From Actinomycetota bacterium (GTDB taxonomy: Bacteria; Actinomycetota; Thermoleophilia; RBG-16-64-13), in NCBI GenBank assembly GCA_018830645.1, contig JAHJSA010000088.1, positions 62,001 through 126,000 of the forward strand: a DNA stretch of 64,000 bases. The letters are read 5' to 3'. The number at the start of each line of letters is the position of its first letter. Position 1 is the stretch's first letter. The translations under genes and the position numbers were made by a program. Under the pieces are notes generated by a model. It did no database searches. It was not told the DNA's origin and worked only from the letters and a program-made list of their open reading frames with translations. Of the stretch, positions 10,827 to 19,543 are shown in pieces.

Positions 10827-12019
10827 CTGCGGATGATAGTGGCCATGGTCGACCCGCCGCCGCCGCAGATGGCGGCCACGCCATACTCCCCATCAGTGCG
10901 CTTGAGAGCATGGTACAAGGTGACGATGATGCGGGCGCCGGAGCAGCCGGTGGGATGGCCGAGCGCGATCGCGCCCCCGTGCACGTTGAGCTTCTCGCGG
11001 TCCCAACCGAGCTGACGCTCGTTCGCGAGAACCTGAGCGGCAAAGGCCTCGTTCACCTCGATGAGGTCCATGTCGGAGAGCGTCATGCCGGCCCGAGCGA
11101 GCGCCTTGGGGATAGCCACGCCCGGGCCCTCACCCATGAAGCGACCGTCGACGGCCGTCTGAGTGTAGTCGACGACGGAAAACAGCGGTTGCACGCCACG
11201 GCGCGCCGCTTCTTCGCGGCTCATGGCGACCAAGAAGGCGGCGCCGTCGGTGAGGCCGCACGAGTTGCCGGCCGTGACCTGCCCGTCGCGCGTGAAGGCC
11301 GGCTTGAGCTTGGCCATGGCGGCCACGTCGGCGTCGGCGCGTATGGACTCGTCCTTGTCGAACACCACCTCCGCCTGCTTACCCCGGGCGGGGATGACGA
11401 CGGGAGTGATCTCTTCGTCGAACCACCCGTTCGCCCGTGCGGCAGCGGCCTTGACATGACTGGACACGGCGAACTCGTCGAGCTCCTCACGGGTGAGGCC
11501 GTACTTCTCGACCAGGTTCTCGGCGGTCTCCCCCATCGCCATGTCGGCTACGGGGTCGTGCGAATCGGACCAACCGTCTTCCAATTGGATGTTGCCCATG
11601 CGGAACCCCTGCCAGCGGTAGCCGCGGATGAGGTGCGGGATCGTGGACATGCTCTCCATGCCACCGGCGAGCACGACCTCGGCCTGGCCTACCTGGATCA
11701 ACTGCGTGGCGAGGCTCACGGCCTTCATGCCGGCGGGGCAGGCTTTGTTGATGGTAACGCCGGGCACGTGCTGCCCGCAGCCACCCTTGAGAGCCGCAGT
11801 ACGGCCGGGGTTGACATAATTGCCCGCCTGACGGCAGGAAGCCACGATGGCGTCGTCTACGTCGTCGCCCGAGACTCCCGCCCGGCTGAGGGCCTCACGG
11901 ATCGCGAAGGCGGCGATGTCGTACACCTTCACGTCCTTCAGGGTGCCGCCGAACCGACCCATCGGGGTACGGACCCCGCTCACGAACACTACGTCGTTCA
12001 GCTCGCGTATCACAGCCAC
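10817..12019 (-). CDS. Acetyl-CoA acetyltransferase / thiolase
   Basis: Degradative-type thiolase of 400 residues that cleaves 3-ketoacyl-CoA with CoA or condenses two acetyl-CoA. The nucleophile Cys sits in NKACPAGMKAV (commonly CASGMKA in the family). The active-site His is in NVHGGAIALGHPTGCSGAR and the second Cys in AAICGGGGS. The GTG start 12019 has TAGGAGG five bases upstream. It precedes bamA on the same strand, so it plausibly completes breakdown of 3-hydroxypimelyl-CoA-derived ketoacyl-CoA; substrate specificity cannot be read from sequence. Confidence 0.92.
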   Translation of the reverse strand: MAVIRELNDVVFVSGVRTPMGRFGGTLKDVKVYDIAAFAIREALSRAGVSGDDVDDAIVASCRQAGNYVNPGRTAALKGGCGQHVPGVTINKACPAGMKAVSLATQLIQVGQAEVVLAGGMESMSTIPHLIRGYRWQGFRMGNIQLEDGWSDSHDPVADMAMGETAENLVEKYGLTREELDEFAVSSHVKAAAARANGWFDEEITPVVIPARGKQAEVVFDKDESIRADADVAAMAKLKPAFTRDGQVTAGNSCGLTDGAAFLVAMSREEAARRGVQPLFSVVDYTQTAVDGRFMGEGPGVAIPKALARAGMTLSDMDLIEVNEAFAAQVLANERQLGWDREKLNVHGGAIALGHPTGCSGARIIVTLYHALKRTDGEYGVAAICGGGGSTMATIIRREA

Positions 12020-12049
12020 TCATCCTCCTAGATGCTCTACTGTCCGACC

Positions 12050-12057
12050 GACTAGTC
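12050..12057. promoter_or_regulatory. Possible TetR-type operator upstream of the thiolase
   Basis: The 8-bp palindrome GACTAGTC, embedded in CCGACCGACTAGTCAG, sits 31 bp upstream of the thiolase start. The layout with a repeated CCGAC half resembles operators of TetR-family acyl-CoA-responsive repressors. No such regulator gene is nearby. Confidence 0.3.
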
Positions 12058-12248
12058 AGACCCTATTGGCACACTCTCCGTCGGGCGGCGCCCGACATGC
12101 CCCACCAATATCTCAATGAACAGCCGCTATTGGAAGAGCCGGTGGCGAATCGTTCGAAGGCGCAGGAGAGCCTGGCTGACCGACCAGCTTGCACCGGCAG
12201 CCGCCGACCCCCCGCAGGGCTGTCGAGGAACAAGGCTCTGCCAGACTG

Positions 12249-12761
12249 TCAGTTGGCGGGCGTCGGCGGCACGAACACTCTCGCGGCCATCTCGTTGTCG
12301 AGCTGGAACAGACCGCCGGGAGCACCCTCGGTGAGGCGAAGCTTCTGGATCATGTCTTCCGCGGAAGCCTCCTCTTCCACCTGCTCGGCGATGAACCACT
12401 GCAACATGTTGTGCGAGGCGTGGTCCTTGAGCTCGAGGGCAAGATCCGCGAGCGCGTCGATCATTCCCGTGACCTTGCGCTCATGGTCGAGGGCATCCTC
12501 GAACATGGCCGGCGCGGTCGGCCAAACAGAGGGCGGTTCCTCGATGGCGGTGAGCTTCACCTCACCGTTGCGCTCGACAACGTGATCGTAGAACCTCGCG
12601 GCGTGAGTCATCTCCTCCTGCGCCTGCACCCGCATCCAGTTGGCGCCACCTGACAGGCCGAGCGCCGAGAACCTGGACGACATCGAGAGGTACAAGTAGG
12701 CCGAGTAGAGCTCAGCGTTTATCTGTCGATTGATGGCTTCGAGCATCGGCTGCTGCAGCAT
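12249..12761 (-). CDS. ftnA: Ferritin (non-heme iron storage)
   Basis: A 170-residue ferritin that oxidises Fe(II) and stores iron in a 24-subunit cage. Ferroxidase-type residues are visible: INAELYSAYLYLSM (Glu/Tyr in helix A), QAQEEMTHAARFYDHV (Glu-Glu..His in helix B) and the WFIAEQVEEEASAE segment of helix D, typical of bacterial FtnA. GAGG precedes the ATG at about 8 bases. It is monocistronic, with a palindromic operator candidate about 40 bp upstream. Confidence 0.93.
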   Translation of the reverse strand: MLQQPMLEAINRQINAELYSAYLYLSMSSRFSALGLSGGANWMRVQAQEEMTHAARFYDHVVERNGEVKLTAIEEPPSVWPTAPAMFEDALDHERKVTGMIDALADLALELKDHASHNMLQWFIAEQVEEEASAEDMIQKLRLTEGAPGGLFQLDNEMAARVFVPPTPAN

Positions 12762-12800
12762 GTGGGGGGCCTCGTTTCATCTCTTGACGATAGGTACGAA

Positions 12801-12824
12801 TGATCGCTCACGTGACTGCGATCA
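12801..12824. promoter_or_regulatory. Palindromic operator candidate upstream of ferritin
   Basis: TGATCGC (12801-12807) and GCGATCA (12818-12824) form perfect 7-bp arms around a 10-base spacer that itself holds TCACGTGA. The element lies about 40 bp before the ferritin start, a usual promoter position. An iron- or redox-responsive regulator is a reasonable guess; the sequence is not a recognisable Fur or IdeR box. The rest of 12762-13003 shows nothing I can name. Confidence 0.4.
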
Positions 12825-13003
12825 CTGTAAGGAAAGTGCCCGTCGTGCCTGCGGTCGAAACACACCGCGGACGCCTCTTCCGGGGGAGGTATTCCGGTGA
12901 AGCGGACGCGCGAGACCGTGATCGTCGACGCGGGGTCGCCGTGCTGCGTCCTTCGCCTGCGAGGTGTTGCGCGGCCTGAGCCGGCATCCCGCCTAAGGCG
13001 TCC

Positions 13004-13696
13004 CTACCGCGGCAGCCCCTCCAGCCAGTCGAGTAGCGGCTTCAGAGCCGCGAACCTCTCTAGGCAGTGCTTCACGAAAGCCGAGCTGTGCAGCTGTTTC
13101 GGCAGGCGCTCCGATGTGCCGGCGTACAAGCCGCTGTGCAGGAGCAGGGGCGCATTCTCATGGGTTTCGTCGAGTCCACGTGGGACGCGCTTGTACGTCT
13201 CTCCCCATATCTCGTAGGGTCCGGCGGTGGCAACGGCGTCAAGCGCTTCGCGCAATCAAGGGCCGCGTGTGGGGTCGACGACCGCGTCTCGGTAGGCGGC
13301 GAGCACCTCTTTCGAGAAAGCGTGCGCACCTGCGCCCACCATCACGCTCCCCGGCTGCAGGTGGAAGTAGAAGCCAAGCCCTTCGCCCTTCGCACGCCCC
13401 TCCTCACCCCAGGACACGGCCAGATGGGTCTTGTAGGGGGTCTTGTCCTTGCTGAACCGCGTATCGCGGAAGATGCGGAACAGGGATCCGGTCATGGGAC
13501 CGTCGAACGTAGCGGGACGGAGTTCCTTGTCGAGCCTCTCCGCCATAACCTCGGTGAAGGCCCTGCCCGGCTCGAGATAGAGGCTTTCGTAGTCCGCTCG
13601 GTGAGCCTCGAACCACGACTTCTCGTTATGAGCGGCCACGTCCTCGAGAAAGCCGATCAGACCCTTGGGGAACCCGGCGAACTCACCCTTACCCAT
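13004..13696 (-). pseudogene. DUF2461/TIGR02453-like protein interrupted by an in-frame TGA
   Basis: Two consecutive reading frames on the same phase together make a full DUF2461-type protein of about 230 residues. The first ends ...AVVDPTRGP at TGA 13256-13258 (codon 147). The frame continues with LREALDAVATAGPYEIWGETYKRVPRG, where the family's G..YKR.PRG motif is intact, and ends at 13004. ATG 13696 has AGAGGG upstream. The function of the family is unknown. The TGA could be a nonsense mutation or base-call error. Selenocysteine is less likely because I recall no conserved Cys at this position and the hairpin just after it is too close to the TGA. The intact downstream half suggests the break is recent. 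Confidence 0.7.
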
Positions 13697-13706
13697 TGAG
13701 ACCCTC

Positions 13707-14174
13707 TTACCTTTCGTAGGTGCCCACGATCTCGGCCGTGGCCAATACATGCCCCTCGATAGCCGCAAGCAACTGCGACGTGCCGAGCCCGGCGGGGAGA
13801 TCGAGATCGGCGTCGAGCGCGTACAGTCTGAAATGGTAATGGTGCACGCCATGCCCCCGCGGCGGCGCCGGGCCGCCATATTCGGCCTCGCCGAAGTCGT
13901 TCGGACCTTGCACGGCCCCCACCGGCGCCGCGGCATCGCCCGAGGGCCACACTCCTTCGGGGAGGCCTGTGGCGCTCGTGGGGATCCTGTAGATCACCCA
14001 ATGTACCCAAGGCTCAGCCCGGGGCGCGTCGGGATCGTCGACGATGAGGGCGAGCTCCCGGGTGCCCTCGGGGAAGCCTCCAAAGGACAGTCCCGGCGAG
14101 ACGTCGTCACCGTCGTCAGTGTATCGCACCGGGATGGGAGACCCGTTCGTGAACGCATCACTCTCGATGTTCAT
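13707..14174 (-). CDS. PEBP/YbhB family protein
   Basis: A 155-residue member of the phosphatidylethanolamine-binding protein family (bacterial YbhB/YbcL branch), soluble and without signal peptide. Family blocks include DDVSPGLSF, LALIVDDPDAP, WVHWVIYRIP and HHYHFRLYALD, which form the anion-binding pocket. ACGGAGG precedes the ATG. It sits 10 bp upstream of the DUF2461-like ORF on the same strand, so the two are probably co-transcribed. Its molecular role in bacteria is not settled. Confidence 0.88.
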   Translation of the reverse strand: MNIESDAFTNGSPIPVRYTDDGDDVSPGLSFGGFPEGTRELALIVDDPDAPRAEPWVHWVIYRIPTSATGLPEGVWPSGDAAAPVGAVQGPNDFGEAEYGGPAPPRGHGVHHYHFRLYALDADLDLPAGLGTSQLLAAIEGHVLATAEIVGTYER

Positions 14175-14219
14175 ACTCACCTCCGTGTCGGTGGTGTCGG
14201 TCGGCACGGTCGACAACCG

Positions 14220-15305
14220 CTACGCCTCCCCGCGGAGTTGCACCACCGTCCGCCCCCTTCCTCGGCCCGAGACCATCTGCCGGGCCATCCCTTGGACTTC
14301 CTCCAGGGGTATGACCCTGGTGAAGGAGTGAAGCATGCCGGGGGTCAGTTCCCTGGCCAGGCGCTCCCAGGCAGCGAGACGTAGTTCCTTCGGGGTGAGC
14401 ACGGAATTGACGCCGAGAAGCCTGACGGCCCGCAGGATGAACGGCATGACCGTCGTATGGAGTGCACCGCCTCCCACCAAACCGCACGAAGCTACGGCGC
14501 CCCCGTATCGGGTCTCCGCGAGCACTCGGGCGAGAGTGCTTCCCCCTACTGAATCCACCGCGCCGGCCCAACGTTGCTGCTCGAGAGGGCTTGCGGGCTG
14601 CTCCAGCTCCTCGCGCTCGATCACTTCCGCCGCGCCCAAGGAGCGAAGGAACGGCCAGCTCTCGTGACGCCCGCTGGAGGCCACGACGTAGTGTCCGGCG
14701 CCGGCGAGCAACGACACGGCGATGCTGCCCACCCCCCCGCTCGCCGCCGTGACGAGCACGGGAAGGCGCTCGGGGCGCGCTCCGGAGGCGTCCGCGGTCT
14801 CCTCCCCAGGGATCTCCGGCTCCGGAGACCGCGGGGCGGGGCGAACCCCTGCCTCGTCCAGTGCCATCAGCGCGAGCATCGCCGTGAGTCCCGCCGTCCC
14901 TACCGACATTGCCCAGAACGCATCCCGGCCATCCGGGATCGGGACCAGGTGTTCCGAACGAACGCAGGCATACTCGGCCATGCCGCCCCAGTGGACCTCT
15001 CCGATGCCCCACCCCGTCAGGATCACTCGGTCTCCCGGCCGGTAGTCCGGAGACGAACTCTCCACAACGGTGCCTGCCAAGTCGATACCGGGCACCATGG
15101 GGTAGCTGCGGACTACGGGGCCCGCGCCGGTGATGGCCAGAGCGTCCTTGTAGTTCATCGAGGAGTAGGCCACCTCCACCAAGACGTCTTCCTCAGGGAG
15201 ATCCCGCCGAGTGAGGGTGGTGATCTCAGCCCTCGGCTCGTCACTCCCCTCGTGCAGGATCAGCGCTCGAAACGACTCACGTATCGGATCCGGCATCGAC
15301 CACAT
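14220..15305 (-). CDS. YhdH/AcuI-family quinone or acrylyl-CoA reductase (MDR superfamily)
   Basis: Zinc-free medium-chain dehydrogenase/reductase using NADPH. The family relatives YhdH and AcuI reduce acrylyl-CoA to propionyl-CoA. Characteristic features are SSMNYKDALAITG near the N-terminus, PGIDLAGTV, GDRV, and the Rossmann VTAASGGVGSIAVSLLAGAG. A Pro/Glu-rich segment around residues 150-165 (APRSPEPEIPGEE) is an added linker. Start is 15305, or ATG 15296, which is better spaced from GAAGGG. The gene lies upstream of PEBP on the same strand. Confidence 0.85.
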   Translation of the reverse strand: MWSMPDPIRESFRALILHEGSDEPRAEITTLTRRDLPEEDVLVEVAYSSMNYKDALAITGAGPVVRSYPMVPGIDLAGTVVESSSPDYRPGDRVILTGWGIGEVHWGGMAEYACVRSEHLVPIPDGRDAFWAMSVGTAGLTAMLALMALDEAGVRPAPRSPEPEIPGEETADASGARPERLPVLVTAASGGVGSIAVSLLAGAGHYVVASSGRHESWPFLRSLGAAEVIEREELEQPASPLEQQRWAGAVDSVGGSTLARVLAETRYGGAVASCGLVGGGALHTTVMPFILRAVRLLGVNSVLTPKELRLAAWERLARELTPGMLHSFTRVIPLEEVQGMARQMVSGRGRGRTVVQLRGEA

Positions 15306-15533
15306 CCCTTCGTCCTCCTCGGCTCGCGGCGCCCAGAGGACTCCGCGGCGCCCGGAAGAAGAGCTGAACCTATCAACCCCGGTACCCGTAAACGGCCCGA
15401 AGCTATCCCGCCCCGTTTCGGCTCACCGAGGCCCGACCTTGAGCGGGCGTCGTCGAGGCGGGGGTTCCACCTCGGCGCACCCCCCGGTATCCTTGGCCGA
15501 CGAAGGTCTGGCGGCCCGAGCCCAGGAGGACCC

Positions 15534-16307
15534 ATGTTCGCCCTCACCCACCTCTACTTCGCTGAGCGCCTTCTTGGTGACCTTGCGCCGGAGGAGGTCT
15601 TCGGCGCGGTGTTCCCCGACACCGGCCTGGCCGGTGGGCTCAGCTGGGAAGAGACGCACACGGTGGGCGGTCGCCTCTACGACCGCTCCATGTCCCTCTC
15701 CGCCCAGGGTGACGAGGGCTCCCTTGTTCGATTCGCGCGCGCCGTGGTCACCCACGGAGCGATCCCCGAGGGACTCGACCACTACTCCGACCGCGCATAC
15801 CGCGGCCGGAGCCACGGCTACTGCTTCGAGCTCTCCCGCGATCTCGCCGATGAGGCCGCCGACATCTGTGGCCTGCCGCGATCCTCGGGCTGGTGGAAGG
15901 CGCACAACTTCGTCGAGATGGCAGCGGACTTCGTCGTGTATCAGCGTCGACCCGACTTCGGACGCGAGCTCCTTCGCGCGCTCAAGGATCGCACGACCCT
16001 TGAGCCGCTCGGGCGCTTCCTGACGGATGCCCTCCCTGCTCCGACAGAGTCGGAACGACTGGTGCGGGCATTCATGGAGTTCCCAGACTACGTGCAGTTG
16101 GACCAGGTCACACCCCATACCCTGGCGGAGAAGTACGAGGTGCAGGTACGGGCCAAGCACGGTGTCCAGAGCATAGACGTCGTCGCCGCAGCGGCGCTCG
16201 TGGAGCGCTGCGTCGCCCGAGTGGCCCCCACCTTCGACGACTTCATCAACCACTCGCTCGAAATGGTGGCGCCCTTGCTGCTCGATGGCTGTCCGAGTCC
16301 CGAGTAG
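15534..16307 (+). CDS. Conserved hypothetical protein, His-rich hydrolase-like
   Basis: A 257-residue soluble protein starting MFALTHLYFAERLLG with AGGAGG ideally placed. I do not recognise the family with confidence. Clustered polar residues (THGAIPEGLDHYSDRAYRG, WWKAHNFVEMAADF, FDDFINHSLEMV) suggest a helical metal-binding fold such as the zinc-dependent phospholipase C/S1-P1 type, but this is only pattern resemblance. It is divergent from the acrylyl-CoA reductase and 119 bp upstream of the acetolactate-synthase-like gene. Confidence 0.65.
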   Translation: MFALTHLYFAERLLGDLAPEEVFGAVFPDTGLAGGLSWEETHTVGGRLYDRSMSLSAQGDEGSLVRFARAVVTHGAIPEGLDHYSDRAYRGRSHGYCFELSRDLADEAADICGLPRSSGWWKAHNFVEMAADFVVYQRRPDFGRELLRALKDRTTLEPLGRFLTDALPAPTESERLVRAFMEFPDYVQLDQVTPHTLAEKYEVQVRAKHGVQSIDVVAAAALVERCVARVAPTFDDFINHSLEMVAPLLLDGCPSPE

Positions 16308-16426
16308 GCGCTTCGCGGGGGCTCAAGCGCGCCGATGCTTTCCCGCGCCCGCTCGCGGGTAGTACTCGTCATGACCGCCAAGCCGCGCCGTCTTGACCGC
16401 CAAGCCGCACCGTCTCGGGGGGACCG

Positions 16427-18067
16427 ATGAGGATCAAAGCCGCTGAACTGTTCGTGCGCTGCCTGGAGAACGAGGGCGTCACCACCGTCTATGGGATCCC
16501 CGGCGAGGAGAACCTCGACGTGATGGACGCCCTCGCGGACAGCGGTATCCAATTCGTCACCACCCGCCACGAGCAGGGCGCCGCCTTCATGGCGGACGTG
16601 AGCGGGCGACTCACCGGCCAAGCAGGGGTGTGCCTCGCGACGCTCGGCCCCGGAGCCACGAACCTCCTGACCGGAGTCGCCGACGCCAATATGGATGGGG
16701 CTCCTCTCGTGGCCATCGCTGGGCAGGCCGCCACCACGCGCATGCACAAGGAGAGCCACCAGGTGCTCGATCTGCAGGCGCTGTTCGCTCCGGTGACCAA
16801 GTACACCGCGCAGATCCGGGCTCCCCAGATCGTGGGTGAGGTGGTGCGCAAGGCCTTCAAGGTCGCTCAGATCGAGAAGCCGGGCGCGAGCTTCATCGAG
16901 TTCCCAGAAGACGTCGCGGCTTCACCCGTCGAAGGCAAGCACCCGTTGCGCGTTCAGTCTCCAACGCCCCCCCTCCCGTCCGAGAAGAAGATCGCCCAAG
17001 TGGTGGAGGTAGTCGATGCCGCGAAGACGCCCGTCATCTTGGCCGGCAACGGAGTAGCCCGCGCCGGCGCCTCGGATGAACTGGTGGCCTTTGCTGAGCG
17101 ACTCAACATCCCGGTAGCCACGACCTTCATGGCAAAGGGAGTGATCCCGTCTTCACACCCCCTCGCCCTCGGGACGGTGGGCCTGCAGGCAAGGGACTAC
17201 GTCGCCTGCGGCTTCACCAACGCCGACCTGGTCATCTGCGTGGGCTACGACATCGTCGAGTACCAGCCCCACCACTGGAACAAAGAAGGTCACCTCAAGA
17301 TAGTACACCTGCACGCGGCGCCGGCGGAGGTGGACGAGTGCTACATCCTCGAAGTTGGTGTCGTGGGGCACATTGCGGCGACACTCGAGGCGATCGCGCG
17401 GGTCGGGCGACCCCACGAGGCTTCGCCGGCCGCCGACCTCGACCAGGCCGTGCTCGACGACGTGGCCGGTCACGCCGAAGACCGAGGGTTCCCCCTCAAG
17501 CCCCAGAAGATCATCTGGGACCTACGCAAGGCGCTCGGCCCCGAAGACATCGTGGTGAGCGACGTCGGGGCCCACAAGCTCTGGATGGCCCGTATGTATC
17601 AGGCGGAACGTCCCAACACCTGCCTCATCTCGAACGGGCTCGCCGCCATGGGCATCGCGGTGCCGGGAGCCATCGCGGCAAAGCACGTCATGCCGCACCG
17701 AAACGTGGTGGCCGTCACCGGCGACGCCGGATTCCTCATGAACTCCCAGGAGATCGAGACGGCGAAACGCCTGCGCACTCCCATCGTCATCCTGATCTGG
17801 AACGACTCGGCCTACGGCCTGATCCGCTGGAAGCAGATGGAGCACTTCGGCCGAGAGATAGGCGTCGCATTCACGAACCCCGACTTCGTCGCCTACGCTC
17901 GATCGTTCGGCGTGCGCGGTGTGCGCATCGAGCAGTCTGAGGACCTTGCTCCCGCCTTGGCCCACGCGCTCGCTGCAGACACGGTCACCCTGATCGACTG
18001 CCCCGTGGACTATCGCGAGAATCTACAGTTGCCCACCATCGCCGGCGATCTCGTCTGTCGCGACTAA
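16427..18067 (+). CDS. ThDP-dependent acetolactate synthase-like enzyme (catabolic AlsS type)
   Basis: A 546-residue thiamine-diphosphate enzyme of the acetohydroxyacid synthase family. The catalytic Glu is in TTRHEQGAAFMADV, and the ThDP/Mg site is GDAGFLMNSQEIETA ending in WNDSAYGL. Length, and the absence of a neighbouring regulatory small subunit, favour the catabolic AlsS/BudB type that joins two pyruvates to acetolactate, but other oxo-acid ligases or decarboxylases share these motifs. It is monocistronic, followed by a convergent thioesterase gene. Confidence 0.82.
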   Translation: MRIKAAELFVRCLENEGVTTVYGIPGEENLDVMDALADSGIQFVTTRHEQGAAFMADVSGRLTGQAGVCLATLGPGATNLLTGVADANMDGAPLVAIAGQAATTRMHKESHQVLDLQALFAPVTKYTAQIRAPQIVGEVVRKAFKVAQIEKPGASFIEFPEDVAASPVEGKHPLRVQSPTPPLPSEKKIAQVVEVVDAAKTPVILAGNGVARAGASDELVAFAERLNIPVATTFMAKGVIPSSHPLALGTVGLQARDYVACGFTNADLVICVGYDIVEYQPHHWNKEGHLKIVHLHAAPAEVDECYILEVGVVGHIAATLEAIARVGRPHEASPAADLDQAVLDDVAGHAEDRGFPLKPQKIIWDLRKALGPEDIVVSDVGAHKLWMARMYQAERPNTCLISNGLAAMGIAVPGAIAAKHVMPHRNVVAVTGDAGFLMNSQEIETAKRLRTPIVILIWNDSAYGLIRWKQMEHFGREIGVAFTNPDFVAYARSFGVRGVRIEQSEDLAPALAHALAADTVTLIDCPVDYRENLQLPTIAGDLVCRD

Positions 18068-18149
18068 CCTCACCGGCGGCGCGTTCGGCGCGCGCTGGGT
18101 GTGCCGGGCGCGTCGCGCGCGCCCGGGTGCGCGCAGGCGTCGAACGACC

Positions 18150-18569
18150 TCACTCATGCCCTGCACCGGAAGCGCTCTCCGCGAAGACCGCCGGCCCCAC
18201 CACGCTCATCGGCAGGGCTTTGCCGCTGGCCTTGTCTACCACGACGAACACCACCTCCGCGTCGGCCACCAGGCTATCGGCGCCCTTCAAGCGCACCACC
18301 TGCCGCAACCTGCCGCTCCGCTCACCAAGGCCCTCGAGCTCGGTGCGTATCTCCAGCACCTGGAAGGCCTCGGCGCCCAGCCGGTAGTTGATCTCGATCC
18401 TCACCACCATGAAGGTCCAACCGCGGTCGGCTAGTGTCGAGAAGCCGCTGAAGCTCTCCCAGAACGACCACCGTGCCTCCTCCAGGAACTCGAGGTACCG
18501 GGCGTTGTTCACGTGTCGGAAGAGATCGACGTGGTAGGGGCGTACCTGGATCTCGATGGTGTCGTTCAT
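18150..18569 (-). CDS. Acyl-CoA thioesterase, 4HBT hot-dog fold
   Basis: A 139-residue hot-dog thioesterase of the FcbC/YbgC type. The motif RPYHVDLFRHVNNARYLEFLEEARW near residue 8 holds the catalytic Asp and the typical HVNNARY signature. It hydrolyses acyl-CoA thioesters; the chain type cannot be inferred. Its ATG overlaps the stop of the upstream flavin reductase (ATGA), so the two are translationally coupled. Confidence 0.88.
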   Translation of the reverse strand: MNDTIEIQVRPYHVDLFRHVNNARYLEFLEEARWSFWESFSGFSTLADRGWTFMVVRIEINYRLGAEAFQVLEIRTELEGLGERSGRLRQVVRLKGADSLVADAEVVFVVVDKASGKALPMSVVGPAVFAESASGAGHE

Positions 18570-19141
18570 TCGGGCTTCAGCTCCCGGCCCACGGAGAAAG
18601 CCTTGGCGACACGCTTCGCACCCCCGTAGTAGTGGCAGTCGACCGGTGCGTAGAAGAGAGGAGCGATCCGGCCCGCATCGATCGTGCCCGTCTCGTCGAG
18701 ACATCCCTCCTCGACCTTCACATCGACGATCTCCCCGATGAACTGGGTGTGCAGCCCGAGTTCGTGCACCTGAACCACGCGACACTCGAGCACGAGAGGG
18801 AACTCGTCCACGTACGGCGCATCCACCGAAACGCTGCGCACCGGGGTGAGGCCGGCTACTTCAAGTTTGTCGGCATCGCGGCCGGACTCCACACCGAAGT
18901 AGTCGGCCTCGCGCACGTGCCGCTCCGCGGGCACGTTCACCGTGAAGGCCTTCTTCAGGGTGATGTTGCCGTGCGCCAGGGTGGCCGCTCGAAACGAGAC
19001 CGTCACGCAGGGCGGCCTCGAGCAGCAGATGCCGCCCCAGGCAGCCGTGGAGACGTTAGGCCGCCCCTCAGCGTCATAGGTGCCCACCACCAGCACCGGA
19101 GTCGGGTACAACACTGTCTTCGGTCCCAAGGAACGTTTCAC
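18566..19141 (-). CDS. Flavin reductase / flavoredoxin-like FMN-binding protein
   Basis: A 191-residue split-barrel FMN protein of the flavin reductase (flavoredoxin) family: PTPVLVVGTYDAEGRPNVST at the N-terminus, the central SFRAATLAHGNI and FTVNVP strands, and the late EIVDVKVEEG. Members transfer electrons from NAD(P)H or ferredoxins through bound FMN, often in anaerobes. It is the first gene of a two-gene unit with the thioesterase and is divergent from the GntR regulator across a 400-bp gap. Confidence 0.87.
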   Translation of the reverse strand: MKRSLGPKTVLYPTPVLVVGTYDAEGRPNVSTAAWGGICCSRPPCVTVSFRAATLAHGNITLKKAFTVNVPAERHVREADYFGVESGRDADKLEVAGLTPVRSVSVDAPYVDEFPLVLECRVVQVHELGLHTQFIGEIVDVKVEEGCLDETGTIDAGRIAPLFYAPVDCHYYGGAKRVAKAFSVGRELKPE

Positions 19142-19377
19142 GCGGGGCTCCTTCGTACATCTGTGAGTTCAGCGCCCATCTCCGGCCGCCTCGTGGCCGC
19201 GGTGCGCCGACTCTTCGCGGATGTCCACCGCTTCTGTATACCACCCCCGGTCCGATCCGAACAAGCGCGGGCGAAGCCTGGTCGAAGACACGCTCCGGCC
19301 CCTTTCCCTGACACTCGTTCGCCCGCAGCCCTGGCGCCGACCGACGCGAACCGCCGGAGATCCACCGGTTCCCACAC

Positions 19378-19408
19378 TTGACAACACCTCTACCGGCAAT
19401 GGTAAAGT
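19378..19408 (+). promoter_or_regulatory. Promoter with embedded palindrome upstream of the GntR regulator
   Basis: A perfect TTGACA (19378-19383) is followed after 19 bases by TAAAGT (19403-19408), giving a plausible though widely spaced promoter. Within the spacer TACC (19391-19394) and GGTA (19401-19404) make a TACC-N6-GGTA inverted repeat, an apt position for autoregulation by the FadR-type GntR protein encoded downstream. The remaining intergenic stretch 19142-19543 is GC-rich and shows nothing else recognisable. Confidence 0.45.
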
Positions 19409-19543
19409 TACTTGTCCTTTCCCCGGAACACCGGAGCACCACAGCCCCGGTGCACCGCAGAGGTCCTCTTGTACACGAGGACACTCGGGGAGAGCGAGAG
19501 ATGCCTACGACCGCGGCCGGCCATCCCGAGAGGTGAGACACAC

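Noticed and set aside
12130-12180. TTCGAA-containing stretch resembling a tRNA T-arm
   Set aside because: No acceptor stem, anticodon arm or D-arm could be built around it on either strand.
13256-13258. TGA in the DUF2461-like gene as a second selenocysteine codon
   Set aside because: It does not align with a Cys I know to be conserved, and the only nearby small hairpin (GCGC-GAA-GCGC) begins two bases after the TGA, too close for a SECIS.
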